Positions 22,614-34,544 of a stretch of 64,000 nt of DNA are shown piece by piece. The stretch's first letter is position 1, and every line of letters begins with the position of its first letter. The position numbers were made by a program, and so were the translations under genes. The notes under the pieces are model-generated. The model was not told the DNA's origin, did not search any database, and saw only the letters and a list, made by a program, of their open reading frames with translations. The stretch comes from Camellia lanceoleosa (lineage: Eukaryota > Streptophyta > Magnoliopsida > Ericales > Theaceae), in assembly GCA_025200525.1 (NCBI GenBank), contig CM045763.1:157858246-157922245 (forward strand), read 5' to 3'.

Positions 22614-24020
22614 CACTGTATATATGGCATTCATAAGGGCCAATTCTCTATCTGTGACAACAACAGAAGGAAGAGTATTTTCATCCATGACAATAAACAA
22701 AATACCAAGTGCCCATGTGTAGTTATCCTCCTCTCATACTAGAGGTATGCAAATGCAACTGAAAAGGTCATGTCTATCGATGTCACACCTACAATCTCCA
22801 AAAGGGGCAACCGATATTGATTGGTCTTATAAGTACAATCCATCAACAATACTTTTTGAAATGCAAGTAACAAATTCAATCTAGTAGGATGTGCAAAGAA
22901 CAAATCAGTCACTATCTCAGTATCTGCACAGCTCCTATGCCACTCAATGTACTTGTTGACAGCTAACTAACCTAATAGTTGTTGCATTTGAGATCTCTCA
23001 ACTTTCTCAACAACTTTATACATATGACGTGCATTGTAAATTGTCTTCATTATGGAAGCATTTGTATCATCACGTTGTTTCAATGTAATCAATATCTCAC
23101 TCGGTCGTACCATACTCTTCGACATGTCTACCAACAAAGTGGTTTCCTCATGTGACAACCTTCCAGCAAAAGAATGACCCTCAAGATATTCTGCAGCAGG
23201 ATGATTATGCACGCCACAAACAACCATCAAGATCCAGTCATCATTTGTGGCTAATTTTTTGCCCTTTAATAAAAAAAGGGCATTCATATTTTTTTGTACT
23301 TGTCCGTCTTGCTTTTTTTGTCTTAGGCCTGCTATTTTTTCGAGCGTCCCTATAAGATCCACTCCCCTCACAAGCTAGGCTAAGTCTTGGCTTCCTACCA
23401 CGAATTCCACTCCCATCTAATTTCTACACGACAATAACAAATCCATTTCTTCTTCTAACTTGACGTGCCCATCGAATTAACTCATCTCGACTCTTGAATA
23501 TCTGAAATAAATAAATTAAACTAACCAATTATTGCACATAAAAAAGGACAAAAAGGTACATTATTTGTAAAACAATCAAAGACTTACCTCATGAGTAACA
23601 AATTCATTACTATAATCCATTACAAGTTCCGAATCAACCTTACTGCCTCTAGTTGAAGCATCACTCTGAAAACACGTGTGAATGTAATTTCAAAATTGAA
23701 AAAATGATGTTCAGTTGAACGGTTCCGAAACTAATGGTTTTGTTCAGTTCAAGAGTGCCGAAAATAAAGATGATATTCGGTTTAACAGTACTGACTATCT
23801 GCATTAATGTTTGAAACCTATGTATCGAATGAAAGGATTATGTTTAGTACTATATTACCAAACATAATCCTAACAGTCGATAAACCAATACCAAACAGCT
23901 CGAATAAAAGAAGAATGACTGAAAACGACTAAGAATGTTAATGCAAGATAGATAAACTTACTAATGGAATGCCGGTCTCATTAGAATTGTTGTCCTCATT
24001 CTCCAATGCTCTACATAGTA
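22614..24020 (-). pseudogene. MULE/FAR1-like transposase, cut by element A
   Basis: The minus strand shows a FAR1/MuDR-type transposase. Exon-like segments: one ending at 23962 (GTAAGT donor), 23665-23588 (AG acceptor, GTAAGT donor), and one from 23501 onward. The last contains the DNA-binding-like WARQVRRRNGFVIVV, then CGVHNHPAAEYLEGHSFAGR, TIYNARHMYKVVEK, and the MULE catalytic region with LMDCTYKTNQYRLPLLEIVG (first Asp) and VVVTDRELALMNAI (second Asp). An in-frame TAG lies at 22967-22969, and smaller lesions occur between 22700 and 22740. Coding sequence stops abruptly at 22614 where the LTR of A starts, so the third catalytic residue and the C-terminus must lie beyond A, outside the window. 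CACTG at 22614-22618 is the expected inner target duplication of A. It may be a domesticated-type gene or a transposon copy; no terminal repeats were seen. Confidence 0.8.
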
Positions 24021-24194
24021 AAATAAATGATGAAGTATACGTTATACTTGAAGCAAAACTTTCAAGTTCAATAGGGTTGATAATGGTGATGAAGATGACA
24101 CATTTAGGATTTAAGATGATTATGAAAAATAATAGATTTAGGGTTTATGTTGGTTGGTTATGAAGAGTAATAGGTTTAGGGTTTACAAATATAG

Positions 24195-24290
24195 AATATG
24201 TATAGTTGGAGGTGGAGGTGGAGGTGCAGGTGGAGGTGGCGGTAGCGGCGATAGCAGTGGCGGTGGGGGGGGGGTGGGGTGTCCAATATT
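24195..24290. repeat. GGTGGA-type microsatellite
   Basis: Imperfect GGAGGT/GGCGGT repeats followed by a G-run. Low complexity, just upstream of the transposase remnant. Confidence 0.85.
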
Positions 24291-25997
24291 ATAGAGTATT
24301 GGTTCTTATTTGATAATGGGTGTTCCATTTAATAATGTCTTTTAATGTAATTTTACTTTAGGGTATAATTATAATAAAAAAAATTATAAATTGGGGGGTT
24401 CAAAGAATTTTGATAGGTGCTAATAGGCGCACTCGTTTATTAAAGGACACCAATATGATTGAATCAAGGATAATCATGTGTGAAAACACGGTTGCATAAA
24501 ATTGAGCTTGAATCATCTTTTGAGAATATAGAAACTTTTATGAACATTAGATTCATTCTTTTAAACATTGTTTTGAATCTTACTCAATTTAAAATCATGA
24601 GAAACACTATTGACAAAGTTTGAATAAAATACTAGTTAGCCAAATTTTGAAGAATTTGAAACAATTAAGATCAAGAAAACAAATGATGAGTGAAGTTTTA
24701 AGCGATAAGGTGCAGAAGTTCAATTATAGTTCATATTTTGTGTCGAAAAGAATCATTCAAGGACATCATCAAAATCAATATTTAGGCAATAACCTTTTTT
24801 TCTAACACAGTCCATTTTAGCTCATCAGAGACTATTTCATTTCTATTACCTTAGTATTTTAATACAAGTTTTCTCAAGGGAGATCGTTGAGCTTGAGTTG
24901 AAAAATAAAACAAGGTTTCTCGAGGTTTACTAAATCAACTACTTTTGAGTATGAAATTCGAGTAATTGTGTAGTTTTTTATTATTTTAACTATATCACAT
25001 GCATTCTCTACTTTATTATATAATGCAATATATTTCTTGTGAACTTAGGCGGGTTTGTGCCAAATCACATAAATCTTTGTGATTATTTTTCTTTATGGTA
25101 TGTGTATGAATATGCTTCTGTTTACGTTTGAGGATGTAAAATAAATCCCTACAAATCTTTCCTCTTTTAAGGCATGTTGATTATGAATGAGTTAAAAACA
25201 CTAACAATCCTCCATTAATGAGTTAAAAACCTCCTATACTTAACTCTCTCTACAATTTGAATATTCTATCTTTCACTCATTATTAACTAGTCTCCGAAAT
25301 TGTCTTTTTGATAAGTTAATAGGTTGGTCGACTATGCAATAGTGGCCTCTAATAGTGACCGAAACTTATTTTGTTCAAGCTTTGAGTTCATTATGCATTT
25401 TTTTGTACAACTGTATCTTGACAAACTTTATTCAAAAATCAAACAATTTTATCTTAACTATTTTATTCTAAAATCATTGCTTTTATTCAGTAAACTACTA
25501 AGTCTGAGACTTCCTTGCATTTCTCTCTCCGTCACTACTCTCTCAAGGCATTTTCCATTAGTTTTGAGAAAGTGAAAATTGTATTTATAGCATTAGTCTT
25601 GGCACTACTTCAATCTATATTGGATGAACTATGTCCTACTTCAATCTATATTAATAAAAGATAGTCACAAAGGTTGTAGTTTAGTATGAGCCCTTGCTCT
25701 TATTTAGTAAGAGATCTAGGTTTGAAGACCCCTTATTTATCTCACCTTGAAGTAAAAGAAGGTGGGCATCTAGGTCTATAGACTAACACAGGCCAGTCGC
25801 CTTTTGAAGACTATTGACTTCATGCAAGAGTTATATGGAGTTAGCCGGAGGTTTCATTATCTTTTACTTTTTCTTTCTTTTACTAAGCTCGGAGAAAACA
25901 AATCTAGGTTTTATTTCTCACAAAAAATAAAATAAAATAAAATAACAAAACAAAACAAACGAACATATCCTTCCTAAAGGGTACTTGGAAAAAAGTT
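24291..25997. other. AT-rich intergenic DNA, no recognised feature
   Basis: No frame with recognisable motifs on either strand. There is a short AAAAT repeat at 25928-25945 just before the viral sequence begins. Confidence 0.6.
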
Positions 25998-27215
25998 CAT
26001 AGTCTTGAATGGCAATTTTGTTGAGCCGTAGATGTTAGAAGCTGCTTGCGAAACAATTATTAGACTGTCTATCCAATATTCTGTCAAATGAAGTTTTTTA
26101 ATATTTTCTAATCGCTCCCTCCCACGATCTTCATCCAAATAATCATCTTCAAATTCGAAATCTTCAGTTTCTTTGAGATACCAAATTTGATATGGTTGGA
26201 AAAAATGTTCTCGCTCTCACCAACCAATTGTGCTAGAGATTCAAAAAGTAAAATATTTACTCCATCGAAAGCCTTTTACTACCCATGAGAGCATTGCTTT
26301 TATAATCATTGGATATTCTATCGACTGGATTGGATATAAAATTTGGAAAATAATTTGATTAGTTATTCCTCAATCTATATCTTTAAAAAACCACATGTCA
26401 TGATTTGCCATGATGGTTATTTTGGGAATTCCATCTTTAAAATTTATTTTATCATAAGATCGTTCTAAGAATTATCTAATCTTATCATGATGATCCTCAA
26501 CTTGATTTTTTATTAAAAGAAAATGAAGCAAAGTTCTTGCTTTTTCAAAAAGACTAATTCTTTTATTTGTTCAAAAACTAGATCAGAAAACTCATCTGAT
26601 TTGAGATTTGATAGCTGAAGAAAATTATTGATTTTTTTTAAATTAAAATCTTTATTCGAATTCATTTGTTTAAGAATATTGAAACAAAGGTTTTGTAAAT
26701 CTTTTAACTTAGCTGTTTGCTCAATTAATTTGTTGGCTAGAACTCCCATGTGTTTTTGAAATTTCATTTTGTTATCTATAATGTGAGTTTTCCAAACTCC
26801 ATTGAGTTCCGATAAATTTCTCCGGATATACCAGGGTTGAAAAAATCTTTTATTTAAGATTCATTTGGTTTAGATGTCTGAATATTAGTTGGAATTGGGT
26901 TAGTTCTCATTTGACAAAAATTATTTTGATAAATAGGCATCGCTGGTGCACTGTAAAAAGCTTTTTTAACGTTGGTCATGCTATCATAGGATTTAAAATT
27001 AGCTCTTGGAAATCCACAAACTTACTCATTGTACTCATTCCATTATGTGTAAATTCCAGGTTGTCTTCCTGCAAACACAACATAAAAAATTTTCTTGTCT
27101 GCTGATTGTTTTTTTAGGAATTGTCACTCATTCTCCTTGTGCAGGTTGTTTACACTTGCTCATTTTTTCCTCTTGGTCTAGAGGTCTTTTGCAAAAATTA
27201 AAATTACTTGTTTAG
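25998..27215 (-). pseudogene. transactivator-like (TAV) region, copy 1, truncated
   Basis: Downstream of RNase H. Around 27110-26930 the minus strand encodes a decayed caulimovirus ORF VI-type domain (FYVVF.G...PG.Y, then W..C, then a FKSYDSM block), the fold shared with the N-terminal domain of RNase H1. In caulimoviruses this protein re-initiates translation on polycistronic RNA. A Lys/Leu-rich open segment (26767-26513, coiled-coil-like) follows. Homology to copy 2 stops near 25998, so the C-terminal part is missing. Several stops occur. Confidence 0.65.
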
Positions 27216-27228
27216 TAATTTAATTTTT

Positions 27229-27700
27229 TCAATTCCTGCTAAGAAAATCTGCAAGAAAATTGTTGGTACATTTAAGATGTTCTACCTCAAAAGTACATTC
27301 AGAAATTTTATTATACCAAGCTAGTCTTCTGCCTTGCTCAATAGGTTTTTTATTGATCAAGCAATCTCTTACTGCCTTATTATCAGTGCGTACAATAAAA
27401 TTTTCTGGGGCTAAATAAATATGAAAACTTTTTATTACCAATTTTATTACAAGTAATTCTTTTTCAAATATAATATATTTCTGTTCATTTGGTTTAAATG
27501 TTCCAGAATTATATCCACAAATTAGTTCTTTTTTTTGTAATTTTATGGGTATTGAATTTTTTCTTGGTCTAATCCCAGTTTTTGATAAATGTATCTCTTT
27601 ATCATGCCATAATTTACTTGGTATTGCTTTAAGAACACATCCCTAACATAATTCTGAGGCATTTGTTTCTAAAATTAATTTCTCACATGTTTTAGGAAGA
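27229..27700 (-). pseudogene. RNase H domain, copy 1
   Basis: Part of the viral pol. The minus strand shows the first catalytic motif as ETNASE (Asn where the family has Asp), a stop shortly after, then EKELLVIK with the expected Glu, then the VRTDNKAV motif with its Asp, and the final H...CTNNFLADFLSRN. The domain order and spacing match caulimovirid RNase H. The changed first residue and stop codons indicate an inactive copy. Confidence 0.75.
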
Positions 27701-27719
27701 TAAACGTTTGGTAAAGTTT

Positions 27720-28800
27720 TGACATTCTTTTAAATTTGTTTAATTAAAGCAACATCTTCTGTTGTCCATTCAAAAATAACATTTTCCTTTAATTTGGTTA
27801 AATATGGAATTTCTATTTTTGAAAGATTTTTGAAAAAATTTCGTCCATAATTTAAAATACCTAATAAACTCTGTAATTGTGTTATATTTTCAAGAGTATC
27901 AGGAAAATCTCGTACTCTGGACAAAATATGTTCCTGTAATTTTAAAACTTTCTGGTCTAAAAATTATTCCCAAAAAATCAATTGATTCTTTTTCTAGTTC
28001 AATCTTTTTTGGTGTAAAAAAAATTCCATGTTTTTGAAATTTTTCACAAAGTAATTTTAAATGTTTCTTATGATTCTCCCAGGTTTTAGAGAAGATAAGT
28101 ATATCATAAATATAAACTACAGAACAATCCTTAAGATCTTTAAAGATTGTATCCATCCACCGTTGAAATACCTGTGGTGCTATATTTAAACCAAAAGGCA
28201 TAACATTTCAGTGATAATGTCCTCTAGGTGTACTGAAAGCTGTCAATTTTTTTGACTCTTCAGTTAATTGAATTTCCCAAAATCCACTCTTACAATTGAA
28301 TTTGCTAAAGAGTTTTGATCGTTTGATTAAGTTAATCAAAATATCTTTTCTTCGAATAAAATATCCATCAAATTATAATTTTCATTTAACCGTTTATAGT
28401 TGACAACCATTCGGACTTTCCTCTTTTAATTTCAGCATGGTTTCTTATCATAAAAACTGGATTAGAGTGAGGGCTTCTAATTTCTTCAATTAATTTTTTT
28501 ATCTAAAAGGTCCTGAAGTTGAATATCAAATTCATCTATATCTTGTCTAGTATAGATCATTGGTCTTACTCTAATGATAACATTAGGATCTTTCAATTTC
28601 AAACTACAATAACGTGGACTAAGTTGCTATAGTTTTAATGGATTTTCACTAAAATTTTCTTCTAGAATTTTATAAATCCAATGTGATTCATCAATAGTTT
28701 TGATGATGGGAGTTGAATCACCACGCGGAACGGGCGTAAACTCTTTATCACAAATATATTTATGTTGTTCTAATAATAGAATATGAATTAAGACATTCTT
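27720..28800 (-). pseudogene. reverse transcriptase domain, copy 1
   Basis: Viral RT in two or more frames. Minus-strand motifs in order: RMVVNYKRLNEN near 28430-28390 (fingers), a GFWEIQL-type block near 28290, STPRGHYHWNVMPFGLNIAP near 28245-28180, and the catalytic motif near 28110, read as VYIYDILIFS (Tyr where the first Asp of the Asp-Asp pair is expected). FLGIIF and the connection segment (27924-27730) follow, shifted to another frame near 27910. It copied viral RNA to DNA; frameshifts and the altered active site make it a pseudogene. Confidence 0.85.
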
Positions 28801-29428
28801 TATGCTTAATGAAATAGCTTTTTCCTGTATTTACAATGGAAGGTATTTATATATAAAATTATTTCCAAGACGGAAATCTCCATGCATATATAGAAAACAC
28901 AAAAGTTTTAGTATAATGAACTTGCTATCACTTAACCAAATACCTATAGTTTTAGCCTTGAATTGTATGGAAGTATGGTTTCCATTAATTCCGGTAACCA
29001 AAATTGGATGTTTCATTAATGTCCATTTTTCTTTTGGTTTGGCATTTCATTTACATGAGTTGATTGTAGCTCTTGTGTCTATGAGAACACTGAGGCTATA
29101 CGGTTTATAACCTGCAAAATTAAATGTTCCCAATACATATGTGTATCTTCTTTTTCTTGGCTAGGAGAAAAATAATATCATCATTTTTTATTTGAAAATG
29201 ATAAATATATGCAGACTTAATATGTTCAGATTGTTTTCTTGTTCTTGGAAAAATAGGAATCTGAACATTTGTTGAAGCAATAAATTCTTGATTAAAATTA
29301 TTGCTTGATTCCCCAATGCTTAATTTTGAAAATACTTTAATAGGAAAATCTTTTTCAAATACAAAAGTTGATATTTTAATTTTAGGAACTGTATTTTGAA
29401 TATATAAATTTTTTCTTGATAGTTGCAT
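28801..29428 (-). pseudogene. retropepsin-like protease region, copy 1
   Basis: Between movement protein and RT. Near 29105-29050 the minus strand reads LIDTRATINSC, the position of the viral aspartic protease active site, with DTR in place of DTG. Downstream, a second conserved block reads HPILVTGINGN. The upstream frame (29428-29120) is polar linker. The protease would have cut the viral polyprotein; loss of the active-site Gly and stops suggest inactivity. Confidence 0.65.
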
Positions 29429-29703
29429 TTGTATTTGTGCAGGATTTTTTTGTTTTAGATGATTCTCCTTGTCCCACTAGGTCATGGATTAACCATTGAA
29501 GAGAGACTTCTAAATCATTTCAATTCATTAGACGCGGTTGGATTTCCGTGTCAAATGGTCTTGGTTCGAAAATTTCAACAATTTTATTATCTTTTAATTT
29601 TGTTTTTGTTTCAAGAAATTTGGTCAATTCATGAATTGTTTTCCTCGAATACCCAAATCATGTGAATTAGTTTCATTCCTAATCCTTGTGTTTTAATTCT
29701 TAT

Positions 29704-30372
29704 TCAGATTGTGTCTTCAAGATTAGGATCATTTATGGAAATAAAGAAATTTGGTTTAACATTAAACCAAACTACTCTATTAGCCAAATTAGATTGGATT
29801 CCTCCAATGATTGCTTTTATTGGTTCAGAAAATCTTTTATAAAAAATTACTACCAAAATAGGAGTATCTATCCCTTGGCGGAATAAGGCTGTTATGGTTA
29901 CTTGTATTAATCCAATATGAATATATTGAATCTCAGGATATTTCTTTTTCCATTTTGCAACCTTTTTCTTATCAAAAAAAGGAATATCAATAGTTCCTTC
30001 TTCTGATGATTTTGCTTGAGTGTTGCCACTGTATTGTTCAAACATTCTTGCTGAAAAGAAGTTGAATTTTGAAAGTTTATAAATTTCTAGCACAACAACT
30101 TCTTGCATTTTGTCGAATTTTGCTACTTCTTCTTTGGTAAAAGTTTTTTCTTCTCCGATTATATCTCCAAGTCGAATGGCATGTAATTCTTCTTGAGATA
30201 TACTATCTGCTTCTTGAGATATTTCTTGACTATATATATTAGTCATCATAAAGATTAGTTCTTCATCTGAAATTTCTTCATCACTAGAAATTTCATATAA
30301 GATTTCTTCTTCATCAAAAATTTCTTCGCCATATATTATTTCAAAATCTTGTTCTTCAAGAACTTTGATCAT
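29704..30372 (-). pseudogene. movement protein, copy 1
   Basis: The best-preserved viral frame, 222 codons, and in the same frame as the upstream coat-protein zinc knuckle, so CP and MP were probably one polyprotein. The N-terminal ~60 residues are acidic (repeated DEE/SDEE). The core has KKYPEIQYIHIGLIQVTI, then FRQGIDTPI, then FNVKPNFFISINDPNLEDT, typical of the 30K/caulimovirus movement protein family that opens plasmodesmata. It ends at a stop at 29704, after which sequence related to the linker continues with further lesions. Confidence 0.82.
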
Positions 30373-30389
30373 TGTCTTTGCATTTTTTC

Positions 30390-31840
30390 CCCTTTTGGGG
30401 CATTCGGGTGCATGGTGACCTTTTTCGTTACAAATGTAACATTTACAAGTTTTCTTTTTTGAAACACTTGTTGGTTTCTTTTTTCGAATATACTTTTTCT
30501 TTTTTGAAAAATTTTGTTATTTTTCCAAGGTTTCCATTCATATTTTTTGCGTTTTTTGGAAAATCCTTTTCGTTTGGGAAATGTATTGCAACCAATTTTT
30601 CAATTTTCTTTCAAAATTTTATCACACATTTTTTATCATATTGTGAGTTGGAAATTTGATTTTTTACTTGTTTTTTCGCCTTTGCTTCTAGACACCGATC
30701 TGCTATTAGTCTTAGAACATAATTAATGCGAAAACCAAGATTATCATATTCTTTTTTCCCCATTTTTTTGAGAAAGTCAGGATATGTTTTAATATATAAC
30801 TTACCCCATGGATTAGGGAGTTTATGAAAAAATTGATCTAACTAGGGTTGATTTGTTGGTGGATTAATAAGATAATAATATTTTTTAAAAGTTTGAACAT
30901 AGTCTTCAAAAAGACAAATGCTACATAATACTAATTTAGCCAAAATATAATTTACATCTGCTTGCAAATTAGTATCTCCTATAAAATCACATAAATTTTC
31001 TATTATTATTTTTGCAAACTCAGCTAATATTGTGTCAAGGGTGAGAAAATTTGCCAACAAAGCTATTTTTTGACTTTTTTCAATTTCAGATTTTTTCCAC
31101 TGTCTCAACCATTGCAACATATCTCCCTGGAGAATTCCTGTAATATAATCAAGGAATTTTTCCTTTGACCAACTATTTTTATAATTGGTAATAATGATAG
31201 ACAATGATTGTGCCCAATTATCAATTGCTTGTGGTTAGTCCTTAAATGGGACATGAGACAAGTCTAAATAATTACCATTTTGAGTTATTGGATACTTATG
31301 ATTATTATATTTTCTAGATATTATTGGCTCAGGTATAGGATTGAAGGTACTTCCAGTGTTAATATCATTTTTAATTTCATTTGTTTGAATAAAGTCAAAA
31401 TTTTCTCCATCTCCCCATGCGCCAAACAATTCGGGATCAATCGGTTCTTCTGTCTTTCTTTTTCCCTTATTTATTTCTGAAGAAACACCTTGATCTATTA
31501 TTTCTTCAGATGAGGATGATTGACTATCATCATCATCATTAGTTGACATATTAATATCATAATTAAAGTGTTGTAAAAGGGTTTCATGTTCTAGATAAGT
31601 TTCTCTTATCTGATCTAATAGCCTATTTCTTTCATCAATACCTAAATCTGGGTCGTTATATAATTTTCTTGAATAATCTAATATTTCAACAATATTTTCA
31701 TATTCAGTCCTATTATAGGTATTGGTTTGAAATACCAGAATATCTTCTGTACCATAAAATAGCCTAGGAATGGAGTTATCTGGTGGACTATTTATTCTAT
31801 TATTGTTTATAAAGGATATAGTTTCAAATTGAGTTACCAA
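30390..31840 (-). pseudogene. coat protein (gag-like), copy 1
   Basis: Starts at ATG 31840. The N-terminal part (31840-31235) is acidic, with a run of Asp/Ser and SSSSEE. After an in-frame TAA (31237-31235) the same frame gives the capsid core (31204-30842) with WLRQWKKSE and DFIGDT, another stop, then a Lys/Arg-rich stretch (about 30590-30480) in a shifted frame, and a CCHC zinc knuckle near 30445-30400 (CYICNEKGHHAPEC). This order of acid arm, core, basic region and knuckle is that of caulimovirid coat proteins. Stops and at least one frameshift break it. Confidence 0.8.
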
Positions 31841-32516
31841 ATTGTTTATTTAGGTTTTTGCTTCTTTGTTTAAGTCAATAGTTATTATAGAACCTAAATT
31901 GTCTATTTTATATTATATAGACTCAACTTTGGTTTCTACATAATTTTGATTTATTTTTTGATTTTTATCTAATTTAGAAAACCAAGAACACATAATATCG
32001 GTATTATTATTAAAGTAGAATACACACTATTTTTATTTGCAGACTCTTTAGTAATATGCAAACTATGGTCATATTTATTATTAACATTATTTTTTGTATT
32101 TCCAAAGCATATTATATCTTTAGGGTTAATTGTCATTATAGATTGTTGTTAGTACCTAAGACCCTCTTAGTGTATTTATCTAGTGCCTAAAACCTCTCTT
32201 TATATTCTTAAAGACTTAAAAATGTCTAATTATGGCCAATAGCCACAAGATCTTAATGAGTATATGGGGTTTGACATATACTAATTATATAGGTTTTATA
32301 ACAACTATAAATGAAACAAATTATTATGAAGATATAAAATACAAAGGATACACAATTAAAGACTAAACTTGACGAATTCTGTTTTTTTTTTTTTTTTTCA
32401 TTTTTTTCATTTTTTTATATTGTTAAACACACCATACACACTTATATATAACAAAATTTATACATAGATAGAAATACTTACATAGCTTGATCTTGCTTTC
32501 AAAAGCTCTTCACCAA
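31841..32516 (-). other. viral leader between primer site and coat protein
   Basis: About 680 bp of AT-rich sequence with a T/A homopolymer patch near 32380-32415. Caulimovirid pregenomic RNAs have long leaders of this kind. No coding frame is supported. Confidence 0.6.
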
Positions 32517-32528
32517 GCTCTGATACCA
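32517..32528 (-). other. tRNA-Met primer site of the viral genome
   Basis: The minus strand reads TGGTATCAGAGC, the 12-base initiator tRNA-Met complement used by caulimovirids to prime minus-strand DNA. By convention this marks the start of the viral genome map. Confidence 0.88.
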
Positions 32529-32679
32529 ATCACAAAAACCAAAAGGAAATGAGCTTTCTACTATTTCTATTCTACTATTTTTATCGAGTTAAGAAACAGA
32601 AACAGAACAAGGAAAAGCGAAGTTTAGGCAACGAAGATGGAGAGAATTTATATTGTTATATTATGTTGGCTTGAAAGCC

Positions 32680-32690
32680 AATTTATAGAA
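32680..32690 (-). promoter_or_regulatory. TATA box of the viral pregenomic promoter
   Basis: The minus strand reads TTCTATAAAT about 155 bp upstream of the primer site, the correct side for pregenomic RNA synthesis. Immediately downstream (32681-32666) is a short hairpin with arms TTGGCT/AGCCAA. Confidence 0.6.
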
Positions 32691-33124
32691 TACAACTCCA
32701 TATACAAACAAAACCAAAAAATCTAGTCTAAATTTAATACATACCTAATTGATTGGACTATCAAATACATACGTCCAAATTTGCAAAGCTTTCCAAAAGT
32801 CTATACTCCAAAAGTTTACTAGTCTAGACTTAGGCTTATAAATACAACTTGACAATTATACATGGCATCTAGACATATATTTATGGAGGTTTTGACAAAC
32901 TCCAACTAAGCTACAATTATATACAAATATACATGACTGTCTACCCTCCTCGGGTTGCAAAGGAATAGACTGAAACATATAAGATTTGGCTGATCTTTTC
33001 TATTTTGTAGCGTCGACTGAAAGGATTTGTTTGACCACTTTCTGCCTAATAATACAGGTTGCTCCACATGTCCTGGATAAGGTTGGAGTCGATCATGAAA
33101 CAACTGCATGTGATAGTGGGGTCC

Positions 33125-34540
33125 ACTATGCTTTCATCCTGTCTACGAGATTGTGATATTCTTCATCAATCTTTGATAGAGGGGAATTAGGATCCTAACT
33201 GTATTGCTCATTCCGAAATTGTTCTACATCATCCGTGGTCATGGCTAGTTCTAACGGAAGATCCAAATTATTTCTCTTTTTGAGATTTAATAACATGTCA
33301 AGAGCTTCATTAATTTGTATAGGAGACCTTCAATATGTTATGGGAAAATGAGTTACAAATAGTATTCTACCATTTGTGACTACGAATAGCAATTTTGCTG
33401 AGCCATACATGTTAGAAGCTGCTTGTGAAATAGTTATTAGACTGTCTATCCAATATTCTATCAAATAAAGTTTTTGAATATTTTTTAATCGCTCCGTCTT
33501 GCGATCTTCATCCAAATAGTCATCTTCAAATTCGAAATCTTCAGTTTCTTTGAGATACCAAATTTGATATGGTTGGAAAAAATATTATCTTTCTCGCCAA
33601 CCAATTGTGCTCGAGATCCAAAAAGTAGAATATTTACTCTATCGGAAGCCTTTTACTACCCATGAAAGTATTGCTTTTATAATCATGGGATATTCTATCC
33701 ACTAGATTGGATATAAAATTTGAAAAATAACTTGATTAGTTATTCCCCAATCTATATCTTTAAAAAACCATATGTCATGATTTGCCATGATGGTTATTTT
33801 AGGAATTCCATCTTTAAAATTTATTTTATCATAAGATCGTTCTAAGATTTGTCTAATCTTATCATGATAATCCTCAACTTGATTTTTTTATTAAAAGAAA
33901 ATTTTCTTTTTTAAGCAAAGTTCTTGCTTTTTCAAAAAGACAAATTCTTTTATTTGTTCAAAAACTGGATCAGAAAACTCATCTGATATGAGATTTTATA
34001 GCTGAAGAAAATTGTTGATTTTTTTGAAATTAAAATCTTTATTTCAATTCATTTGTTTAAAGATATTGAAACAAAGGTTTTGTAAATTTTATAACTTAGT
34101 TGTTTGCTCAGCTAATTTGTTGGCCAGAACTCCCATGTGTTTTTGAAATTTCATTTTGTTGTCTATAATGTGAGTTTTCCAAACTCCATTGAGTTCTGTA
34201 TAAATTTCTTTGGATATACCAGGGTTGAAAAAATCTTTTATTTCAGATTCATCTAGTTTAGATGTCTGAAATATTAGTTGGAACTGTGTTAGTTCTCATT
34301 TGACAAAAATTATTTTGATAAACAGGCATCGTTGGTGCACCGTAAAAAATTATTTTAACTTTGGTCATGCTATCATAGGATTTAAAATTAGCTCTTGGAA
34401 ATCCGCAAACTTGCTTATTGCACTCATTCCATTATGTATAAATTTCCAGTTGTCTTCATGCAAACACAACATAAACTTTTTCTTGTTTGGGGATTATTCT
34501 CATTGTGCTTGGTCTAGAGGTCTTCTGTAAAAATTAAAAT
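33125..34540 (-). pseudogene. transactivator-like (TAV) region, copy 2
   Basis: Homologous to 25998-27215 in the same order, including the ORF VI-type domain around 34480-34310. It extends further downstream, where the minus strand reads through several stops to a segment containing DEEYHNLVDRMKA near 33160-33120, the likely C-terminus. It supplies the end that copy 1 lacks. Indels distinguish the two copies, for example near 34490 and 33900. Confidence 0.6.
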
Positions 34541-34544
34541 TACT

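Noticed and set aside
26513..26767. Independent small host gene encoding a Lys/Leu-rich protein
   Set aside because: It is in the viral transactivator region with the same arrangement in copy 2 (about 33890-34150), so it is part of the viral remnant.
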